A DNA stretch of 10,457 nucleotides from Candidatus Omnitrophota bacterium (GTDB taxonomy: Bacteria > Omnitrophota > Gorgyraeia > JABMQH01): the NCBI GenBank assembly GCA_026387595.1, contig JAPLLL010000114.1, positions 1-10,457 on the forward strand, read 5' to 3'. Shown here in pieces: positions 5,134 to 10,457 of this stretch. Both the position numbers and the translations under genes were made by a program. Under the pieces are notes generated by a model that had not been told where the DNA came from, did not search any database, and saw only the letters and a program-made list of their open reading frames with translations. Numbering within the stretch: the first letter of the stretch is position 1; each line of letters begins with the position of its first letter.

Positions 5134-6384
5134 CTATAATCCCAGATCCGTCGGCGCGCGGCCAAGGTCCTTGAGCAGCGAAAGCGCCTCTTCCACCTGT
5201 TCTTTAAGGCCGACCTCAATATTTGCCCGGTTTTTATAGATCTCATACTGCCTGCGGTATTTTATGGGTGTAACGTTCAGCATGAAAGAATTTGCCCCGG
5301 ACATAAGAGCCAAGCGCCTTGCGTCTTGTCCTATCGTTTCAAGCGCCGTAGTAACAAGTATCTTCGCATCCGGCACCATTAACCTTGTCACGGCGATAAA
5401 TTTAAATACTTCGTCTTTTGCTACGATCGGCGTATCCCGTAACGGCGTCTCCGGATGCGGGATGAACGGACCGAAAGAATACATCTCTGTGCCGAAGGAT
5501 CTTGCCAGAAGGACGTCTGCTATCAGGTCCTCATTCGTTGAGCCGGGCAGGCCCAAAAGAGCGCCTGTCGCTATGAGATACCCGATATCCTTAAGGAAAT
5601 TTAAATTTTCAATTCTTTTTTCAAAAGACGCGCCGGGTTTTATTTTAGCGTAAAGGCCGCTGTTAGATGTTTCAAATCTTAATAAAACCCCTCTTGCCCC
5701 GGCCTTGAACATGGCTGCGTAAAAATCGCGGTCCCTTTCGCCCACGCTTAAAAAAATAAGCGCGCCGTATTCTTTGTGTACCTCTGCGACTATTTTTTCA
5801 AAGATCTCTTTGGTGTAATAAGGGTCTTCTCCTGATTGCAGGACCAACGCCTTGAACCCCAGCCCGGCCGCTTCTTTTACGGCGCTCATTATCTCCTGGG
5901 GCGTCATGCGGTACCTGGCCAGCGCAGTGTTGGATCTTCGTATCCCGCAGTAAAGGCAGTCTGCGGCGCAGGTATTGGAAAATTCTATTATCCCGTGAAC
6001 GCAGCAGGCATTACCCAGGGCTTTCTGCCGTATGGAATTTGCCGTTTTAAAAAGAAGCTCCTTTTCCTTTTTATCCGAAATCGATAAAAGTTCCAGCGCC
6101 TTCTCTTTTGTGATCGGCACTTTTCCGTAGGCTGCCGCGGAAAATTTACTTAACTTGTTATCCCTCTTTTTTAATTCAAAAAATAACTCCTTCCACGCCT
6201 CAAGCGATAACAACGCCTCATCTTCGCGGACCTTCTGTATTACGAGCCCGCCCTGGGCGTATACGTAATCGCCTATCGCAAGATTAAAAAAATCGTTCCT
6301 TGCCTTGCGCGTTTCACCGAAATAATTTATCGTAGCAAGGCCCGGCTGTATTTCGACTATTTTACCCGGTATTGCGTAACACAT
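5134..6384 (-). CDS. hydE: Fusion of a HypC-type chaperone domain with [FeFe]-hydrogenase maturase HydE
   Basis: Residues 1 to about 75 form a complete HypC/HupF domain beginning MCYAIPGKIVEI, with the characteristic Cys2 and the IGDYVYAQGGLVIQKV strand. From about residue 80 it is a full-length HydE: radical SAM motif CAADCLYC (C139, C143, C146) with GIRRSN, then RYRMTPQEI, VLQSGEDPYYT and GPFIPHPETPL, all typical of HydE rather than BioB or PylB. HydE acts on an H-cluster precursor downstream of HydG. HypC handles the Fe(CN)2CO unit in [NiFe]-hydrogenase maturation, so this pairing is odd. The His that is conserved in HypC (VLVHVGF in E. coli) is Gln44 here. The start follows the polyferredoxin stop by 1 nt (TAACATG), so the gene is translationally coupled to the hydrogenase/Mrp operon. 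The 416-residue length equals one HypC plus one HydE, with no frameshift needed. Confidence 0.95.
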   Translation of the reverse strand: MCYAIPGKIVEIQPGLATINYFGETRKARNDFFNLAIGDYVYAQGGLVIQKVREDEALLSLEAWKELFFELKKRDNKLSKFSAAAYGKVPITKEKALELLSISDKKEKELLFKTANSIRQKALGNACCVHGIIEFSNTCAADCLYCGIRRSNTALARYRMTPQEIMSAVKEAAGLGFKALVLQSGEDPYYTKEIFEKIVAEVHKEYGALIFLSVGERDRDFYAAMFKAGARGVLLRFETSNSGLYAKIKPGASFEKRIENLNFLKDIGYLIATGALLGLPGSTNEDLIADVLLARSFGTEMYSFGPFIPHPETPLRDTPIVAKDEVFKFIAVTRLMVPDAKILVTTALETIGQDARRLALMSGANSFMLNVTPIKYRRQYEIYKNRANIEVGLKEQVEEALSLLKDLGRAPTDLGL

Positions 6385-6385
6385 G

Positions 6386-7003
6386 TTATGATCTTATGAC
6401 TGCTTCCCTGCGGCATTTAGGGCAGAGGATCTTAATGCGGTCGTTCCTTTTTAGCTCTTTTTTATCCCGGGGGATCTGCATGCCGGAGTCCGTTTCTGCC
6501 AAAGACATCCGGCCGAGGTAAAATAACATAAGCGAGGCATTTGAAAAGACAAGCGGCCCCAGTTTATTGGCCGTCCATACGATCTGGTCGTACGGGGCTA
6601 TTGTCTCGCCGCAGCATTCGCAAAGTACTAATTCTTTTTCTATTGTCTGCCTGAGCTCAACCCTTTTACCCGTAGTGGATATATCAAAATCGTTCGAAAG
6701 CATGATCCCTTTCGCGGTCAGGCAGTTTGCCTGGCAGTTGCCGCAGAATATGCACAGGTCCCAACGGACCGTCAGCACCCTTTTTGCCTTGCCTGCTGCA
6801 GGCTCATCCCTGAACGTGATGGCGCCGCTGGGACAGACCTGGGCGCATGCCGTGCAGCCCACGCAGTCTTTTTCGTGGAACTCGGTCCTGCCCCTGAAAG
6901 CGCTAAACGGCTTGTGTGGCTTGTAGGGAAAAGACGATGTATACGGCCCTTTTATTACCGCCTTTATCGCTTCCACCAGTTCTCTCAGTTTAGGATATCG
7001 CAT
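6386..7003 (-). CDS. HycF/HyfH-like two-[4Fe-4S] polyferredoxin subunit of a membrane hydrogenase-type complex
   Basis: This electron-transfer subunit has two ferredoxin motifs, C47xxC50xxC53xxxC57P and C84xxC87xxC90xxxC94. Both bind [4Fe-4S] clusters in the NuoI/HycF family. The region before them (GPYTSSFPYKP) and the cysteines after them (CECC at 128-131 and CPKC at 194-197) match formate-hydrogenlyase subunit HycF/HyfH, whose C-terminal tail has the same CxC..C and CPxC pattern. That tail may bind zinc or another metal. The second ferredoxin motif ends C-L instead of the common C-P. It overlaps the mnhG end by 14 nt, and the HypC-HydE start follows by 1 nt. It would pass electrons from ferredoxin or another donor to a hydrogenase whose large and small subunits are not in the window. 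A ferredoxin-linked non-hydrogenase complex cannot be excluded. Confidence 0.88.
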   Translation of the reverse strand: MRYPKLRELVEAIKAVIKGPYTSSFPYKPHKPFSAFRGRTEFHEKDCVGCTACAQVCPSGAITFRDEPAAGKAKRVLTVRWDLCIFCGNCQANCLTAKGIMLSNDFDISTTGKRVELRQTIEKELVLCECCGETIAPYDQIVWTANKLGPLVFSNASLMLFYLGRMSLAETDSGMQIPRDKKELKRNDRIKILCPKCRREAVIRS

Positions 7004-7331
7004 CTTTTTCTTTGTCTTCGGCGTATTTATCGCAGACAGACCCTTCCCAAAGCTTGACGCCTGATTTATGCGCGCTTCTTGCCAGCACGTGCGCGGAAAC
7101 AGGGCTTGTCAATAGCAGGAACAATATGCATAACAGCGCCTTTATGCCGGCCGGCGTGAAACCTTTGCACAGGAAGAGGCCGAACAGTATGCTGCATGTG
7201 CCCATGGTAACGCATTTTATGGATGAGTGGAGCCTGTTATATATATCCGGGAACCTGACAAGGCCGAGGCACCCGAAAAAATCAAACACAAGGCCGATCA
7301 TAATAAATGAGAGCCCCATGAACTCATTCAT
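6990..7331 (-). CDS. mnhG: Mrp-type cation/H+ antiporter subunit G
   Basis: This small membrane subunit of the multisubunit Na+/H+ antiporter module has the MnhG/MrpG/PhaG signature GCLGLVRFPDIYNRLHSS followed by IKCVTMG, and three hydrophobic segments. It ends in a charged cytoplasmic tail rich in Lys, Glu and Asp. The start is taken at ATG 7331 (MNEFMGLSF), overlapping the mnhF stop by 8 nt (ATGAATGA). This gives 113 residues, normal for the family. An in-frame GTG/TTG-type extension to 7367 would intrude on mnhF and lacks support. The polyferredoxin gene starts inside its last codons. Confidence 0.93.
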   Translation of the reverse strand: MNEFMGLSFIMIGLVFDFFGCLGLVRFPDIYNRLHSSIKCVTMGTCSILFGLFLCKGFTPAGIKALLCILFLLLTSPVSAHVLARSAHKSGVKLWEGSVCDKYAEDKEKDAIS

Positions 7332-7683
7332 CAAATCTTTTCCCTTCAAGATATTTTCCCAAGGCAAGTATGGATATAAAACTCTGTAGCGCCCAGGCTA
7401 TGCCTATGTCGATGTACCAGTCCCTGCCGGTCGAGATCCCGAGTATGGCACAAAACCCGACTATTAAGATCCCCAGGATGTCCAGCGCTACCGCCCTGTC
7501 GGATGCGGTAGGCCCCCTGAGAATGCGCCAGAGAGCGAATGTGGCGGAAAATATAAGTATGAAAAACGCTCTTTTAAGAAACGGCGACTGCCACTCCAGA
7601 AGGGACGGAAACGGGTAGAATATTATGACCCCAAGGATAATCGTTATACCCGTCAACCCTGCCAGCCAGCGCCGTCTTCTCAT
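7324..7683 (-). CDS. mnhF: Mrp-type cation/H+ antiporter subunit F with an extra N-terminal helix
   Basis: The family signature RILRGPTASDRAVALD is at residues 53-68, between hydrophobic helices, as in MnhF/MrpF/PhaF. It is a membrane subunit of the antiporter module. At 119 residues it is about 25-30 longer than usual. The extra part is a basic start (MRRRRW) and a hydrophobic helix LAGLTGITIILGVIIFYPF before the normal first helix. The ATGA overlap with the mnhE stop supports the long start, so I do not think it is an annotation artefact. Confidence 0.92.
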   Translation of the reverse strand: MRRRRWLAGLTGITIILGVIIFYPFPSLLEWQSPFLKRAFFILIFSATFALWRILRGPTASDRAVALDILGILIVGFCAILGISTGRDWYIDIGIAWALQSFISILALGKYLEGKRFDE

Positions 7684-8174
7684 TCGAAGACCCTCGCCAG
7701 TATGCGTTCAAACCGCCGCGACAGCATTCTCGTTGACTCCTCCACATCCTGTGACGCTACATCCGCCCAGTGCACATACAGAAAGCCGTTTTCCCTGTCG
7801 ATGTCTATTGTCATGGTGCCGGGCTTTAGCGTAAGCGTGTTTGCCAGAAAGGTAAGGCCTGCATCGGATTTAAGGGAGGTTTTTATTTTCACGATTCCGG
7901 GTTTGATGGGCACGTCCGGGTGTATTACCTTATATGTGCTTTCTATGTTGGCCTTGGCGCATTCCCAGATAAAAAGCGGTACATAATAAAGAAACCAGAA
8001 GTATCGCACCGGATGCGCAAAATAATGCAGCCTTTTCGTGAACATGTCCCCTGTCAAAAAGGCAACCATAGCCGCTACAAAAATTCCTATTACCGCGTGT
8101 TGGATGTCAAGAGACCAGACTAAAAGCATCCAGATAAAAAAACCTATGATGAATAATATGATCCTGTTCCTCAT
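7680..8174 (-). CDS. mnhE: Mrp-type cation/H+ antiporter subunit E
   Basis: The 164-residue product starts with two N-terminal membrane helices (IILFIIGFFIWMLLVW and AVIGIFVAAMVAFLTG). A third hydrophobic stretch WFLYYVPLFIWECAKANI follows, then the soluble C-terminal domain with VKIKTSLKSDAGLTFLANT, LTLKPGTMTID and FLYVHW. These are the conserved features of MnhE/MrpE/PhaE, here of normal length. The ATGA overlap with mnhD upstream and with mnhF downstream implies coupled translation and equal dosage in the complex. Confidence 0.94.
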   Translation of the reverse strand: MRNRIILFIIGFFIWMLLVWSLDIQHAVIGIFVAAMVAFLTGDMFTKRLHYFAHPVRYFWFLYYVPLFIWECAKANIESTYKVIHPDVPIKPGIVKIKTSLKSDAGLTFLANTLTLKPGTMTIDIDRENGFLYVHWADVASQDVEESTRMLSRRFERILARVFE

Positions 8175-9661
8175 TTAAGGGTTGCCGTCAATACCGCCGA
8201 GGCATATTCCTTTCCGGCTAACAATACCCTTGCCGCATCATTCAGGAAAAATTTAAACGGGGGCAACAGTAAAAGCCCGGCCAAAACACATATTACGGCC
8301 AAAACCACCATTGAAAATTTCATAAATAAGGGCACTTCTTTTATATCCGCATATTTTTCCTTTAATTTTCCGAAAAAAGCGTATTTCTGAACCTTCGTAA
8401 AACTCACCAGCGTCAGGATGGAACCTATCACAGCGGCAAAGGCGTACCATATGCATCCTTTTTGAATGCAGGCTAAGATAATGATCAACTTGCTGAAAAA
8501 TCCGTTAAACGGGGGTATGCCGGAGATGGACATTGAGGCAACGAAACTGGTACCCGCGGTTACGGGCATTTTTTCCCTTAATCCGGACATCTCTTTCAAA
8601 TTGCGCGTTCCGACGGAGTAATCAACCGCTCCCGAGTTTAAAAATAGCAGCGACTTAAATACCGAATGATTGAAGAGATGGAATAGCCCGCCCAATACAC
8701 CTAACGGCGTGCCAAGGCCTATCCCCAGGACTATATACCCGATTTGGCTTATGGAGTGATACGCCAAAAGCCGCTTTAGGTCCCATTGACCAAGGGCAAG
8801 GACTACGGCTACCAGCATGGAAACCACTCCTAAAACCATCAATACGGATAAGTATGCGTCTGTAATACCAAATATATTAAAAAATATGCGTATCATGGCA
8901 TAAATACCTATGGTCTTGATAAAAACGCCCGAGAGCATTGCGGATATGGGGGCGGGCGCTGATGAATGCGCGTCAGGAAGCCAGGCATGGCACGGGACAA
9001 GCGCAGCCTTAAGCCCGAATCCGGCGAGGAACAGGACCGATACAAAGGTTATGACCATGCCCTTCTCTTTTTGGGCCAAGACCAGCGCCATGTCCGCGAG
9101 ATTAAGCGTTGAAGTATAACTATAAAGAAGCGCAACTCCAAGCAGTATAAAAAGAGAGGCGACAGCACCCATGATAGCGTATCTAAACGCCGCTTCAAGT
9201 TCCTGCGCATCCGTGCCGAAGGCGACCAGGCAATAGCCTGCGACAGAGGCGATCTCAAGAAAGATATAAAGGTTAAACAGGTCCCCGCTTACAATAACAC
9301 CGGCCATCCCCGTCAGCATCAGCATAAACAGGGCGTGGAATTTCCATTTAGCGGTGTAAAGGTTCATATAATTTACCGAATACAGCATTGCAAGAAACGC
9401 TATTAAATTTACTATGACCAGCATAAAAACGGACAGGCCATCCCCGACAAGGCATATACCCACCGGCGGCGGCCAACCGCCCATCATGGCGACAAGCACG
9501 CCTGTGTGCCCAACCGCTATTGCTGCATATAACGAAAGACCCAGTAAAAAGGCGGCGGCCAGGGTTGTCAACACATCGCCCAGATGTTTAATCTTGTCTG
9601 CGAAAAGCGCCACCAAGAACGCGGTAGCAAGCGGCACTATGACAAACAAAGGAAGTATCAT
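8171..9661 (-). CDS. mnhD: Mrp-type cation/H+ antiporter subunit D (NuoN/NuoM-like proton channel subunit)
   Basis: The 496-residue, highly hydrophobic product is of the proton-translocating antiporter family shared with complex I NuoL/M/N. Key residues are present: Glu136 in FNLYIFLEIASV and Lys218 in GFGLKAALVP, matching the Glu and Lys needed for transport in MrpD. The quinone-oxidoreductase motif LPDAHSSAPAPISAMLSG follows. Its position after subunit C and before subunit E marks it as MnhD rather than a NuoN. The start ATG at 9661 is 4 nt after the mnhC stop, with GGGTGA upstream as ribosome site. With a HycF-like protein in the operon, it may be the ion pump arm of a hydrogenase complex, like MbhH in membrane-bound hydrogenases. 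Confidence 0.96.
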   Translation of the reverse strand: MILPLFVIVPLATAFLVALFADKIKHLGDVLTTLAAAFLLGLSLYAAIAVGHTGVLVAMMGGWPPPVGICLVGDGLSVFMLVIVNLIAFLAMLYSVNYMNLYTAKWKFHALFMLMLTGMAGVIVSGDLFNLYIFLEIASVAGYCLVAFGTDAQELEAAFRYAIMGAVASLFILLGVALLYSYTSTLNLADMALVLAQKEKGMVITFVSVLFLAGFGLKAALVPCHAWLPDAHSSAPAPISAMLSGVFIKTIGIYAMIRIFFNIFGITDAYLSVLMVLGVVSMLVAVVLALGQWDLKRLLAYHSISQIGYIVLGIGLGTPLGVLGGLFHLFNHSVFKSLLFLNSGAVDYSVGTRNLKEMSGLREKMPVTAGTSFVASMSISGIPPFNGFFSKLIIILACIQKGCIWYAFAAVIGSILTLVSFTKVQKYAFFGKLKEKYADIKEVPLFMKFSMVVLAVICVLAGLLLLPPFKFFLNDAARVLLAGKEYASAVLTATLK

Positions 9662-9665
9662 AAAA

Positions 9666-10004
9666 TCACCCGTTTAATTTCCGGATCTTTGTGATATCAA
9701 AGGTGCCATATTTTTCAAAGATCCTTATCGCAAGGCTGACCAATACAATGGTAACGGCCAAGCCGATAACGATAGTGGTAAGGACCATCGCCTGCGGCAG
9801 CGGGTCAACCATATTCAGGATCGGCTGGTCCTTTGCCAGTATCGGGGCGCGGCCCTGGCCGCGGTAGCCCAATAAAACAATAAACAGATTCACGGCGTAT
9901 TCGACAATAGCGATGCCCATGATGATCTTGATAATATTTCTCTTTCTTACTATGCAGTAGAGCCCTACGCAAAACAGGACAAAGCACAGAAAATAAAGGC
10001 TCAT
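9666..10004 (-). CDS. mnhC: Mrp-type cation/H+ antiporter subunit C (NuoK-like)
   Basis: The 112-residue protein has three membrane helices. The motif IIKIIMGIAIVEYAVNLFIV has a membrane Glu (E35), as in NuoK and MnhC. The segment DPLPQAMVLTTIVIGLAVT is the conserved D-P-x-x-Q-A-L-V-L-T-A-I-V-I region. The start is ATG 10004 (MSLYFLC), which forms an ATGA overlap with the mnhB stop. A longer in-frame reading to 10106 would run through mnhB and is rejected. Confidence 0.94.
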   Translation of the reverse strand: MSLYFLCFVLFCVGLYCIVRKRNIIKIIMGIAIVEYAVNLFIVLLGYRGQGRAPILAKDQPILNMVDPLPQAMVLTTIVIGLAVTIVLVSLAIRIFEKYGTFDITKIRKLNG

Positions 10005-10417
10005 TGTTCGTCCTTTTCTGCCAGAATCACCAGGACCAAAAATATCACAAGAAATCCCATCCCGGATATAAGCGCTATTGCCAGCTCGCATAGCGGAGTA
10101 AGCCATGCGCTGAACGCAAAAGGCCCGATAAGCCGCCGGCTGTTTGTAAATACTGTCACTGCCAGGAATATCAGGCCGCCTGAAACGGCCAGAAACAGTC
10201 CTTTTGTGCGGTTTATTTTTTTGAGCACTTCCTCTTTGCCGTAGGCGAGCACAAGATGTATAAATGACAGCGCGATAATGATGCCGCCTGCAAAACCGCC
10301 GCCCGGACCCGTGCGGCCCCGCAGCATTATATAAATACCATATATGAGTATCAGGCCGACAGTAAGCCGCGTTACGGTCTTTACTATCAGCGTCATGCCC
10401 GGTTCATTTTTTTTCAT
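10001..10417 (-). CDS. mnhB: Mrp-type cation/H+ antiporter subunit B
   Basis: The 138-residue membrane protein has the MnhB/MrpB signature GRTGPGGGFAGG at residues 34-45 after the first helix. Three further hydrophobic segments follow (GLFLAVSGGLIFLAVTVF, the region around PLCELAIALISGMGF, and the C-terminal FLVIFLVLVILA). The short charged C-terminus EKDEQ is cytoplasmic in the predicted layout. The start ATG at 10417 lies inside the end of the preceding gene and overlaps it by 14 nt. This is the second gene of the usual A-B-C-D-E-F-G order. Confidence 0.94.
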   Translation of the reverse strand: MKKNEPGMTLIVKTVTRLTVGLILIYGIYIMLRGRTGPGGGFAGGIIIALSFIHLVLAYGKEEVLKKINRTKGLFLAVSGGLIFLAVTVFTNSRRLIGPFAFSAWLTPLCELAIALISGMGFLVIFLVLVILAEKDEQ

Positions 10418-10457
10418 TACTGACCTTCCCGACTTTTCTCGTGATCGCCAGAACCCC
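10404..10457 (-). CDS. C-terminal end of an upstream gene, probably MnhA or an MbhE-like subunit
   Basis: Only 17 codons and a TGA are visible: GVLAITRKVGKVSNEKK. A hydrophobic end followed by a basic tail fits the C-terminus of a membrane subunit. The 14-nt overlap with mnhB and the A-B-C-D-E-F-G order make MnhA, or the MbhE part of a split MnhA, the natural guess. The sequence is too short to prove this by itself. Confidence 0.5.
   Translation of the reverse strand, partial: GVLAITRKVGKVSNEKK

Noticed and set aside
5134..6160. Alternative identity of the radical SAM part as BioB or PylB
   Set aside because: RYRMTPQEI, LQSGEDPYYT and GPFIPHPETPL, together with an adjacent HydG, favour HydE clearly.
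7012..7389. Plus-strand frame of 125 codons opposite mnhG/mnhF
   Set aside because: It is antisense to two well-recognised Mrp subunits and has no ribosome site or motif.
8171..9661. Complex I subunit NuoN or NuoM instead of MnhD
   Set aside because: Gene order B-C-D-E-F-G with MnhE, MnhF and MnhG signatures beside it, plus the Glu136/Lys218 spacing, fits the Mrp module.

Overview
The window looks like a piece of an anaerobic, hydrogen-metabolising bacterial genome with moderate GC. The gene set (HydE/HydG maturases, Mrp-type antiporter subunits beside a HycF-like polyferredoxin, a DUF2934 protein, an AMP-ligase/ACP/acyltransferase fusion and a GIY-YIG cassette with palindromic ends) fits an uncultured lineage such as Omnitrophota or another PVC-like or deep-branching anaerobe. 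That taxonomic guess is inference. Every gene I accept is on the minus strand, so transcription runs from high to low coordinates.

Right part (10457 to 5134): one tightly packed operon. It begins with the last codons of an upstream gene, probably MnhA or an MbhE-like subunit. Then come mnhB, mnhC, mnhD, mnhE, mnhF and mnhG, joined by ATGA overlaps or gaps of a few bases. A HycF/HyfH-like two-[4Fe-4S] protein follows, and then a protein in which a complete HypC domain is fused to HydE. Mrp subunits plus a HycF-like protein suggest an ion-pumping, ferredoxin-linked hydrogenase complex whose catalytic subunits lie outside the window, most likely to the right. HydE belongs to [FeFe]-hydrogenase maturation and HypC to [NiFe]-hydrogenase maturation, so the fusion joins two unrelated pathways.

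Middle (5133 to 4708): a compact cassette of about 407 bp sits between hydE and hydG. It is a small GIY-YIG nuclease gene bracketed by two inverted copies of a palindromic repeat. The repeat's outer 12-nt ends are identical, while its stem cores differ yet remain self-complementary. This is the best candidate in the window for an under-described mobile or REP-like system.

Left-middle (4707 to 606): hydG is complete, with both cysteine motifs. Just after its stop is a near-consensus sigma-70 promoter and a strong Shine-Dalgarno driving a 59-residue DUF2934 protein. Next is a long AMP-ligase/ACP/PlsC gene, split by a frameshift near 2365.

Left edge (564 to 1): the N-terminal part of a Wzx/MATE-like polysaccharide flippase, which runs off the window.
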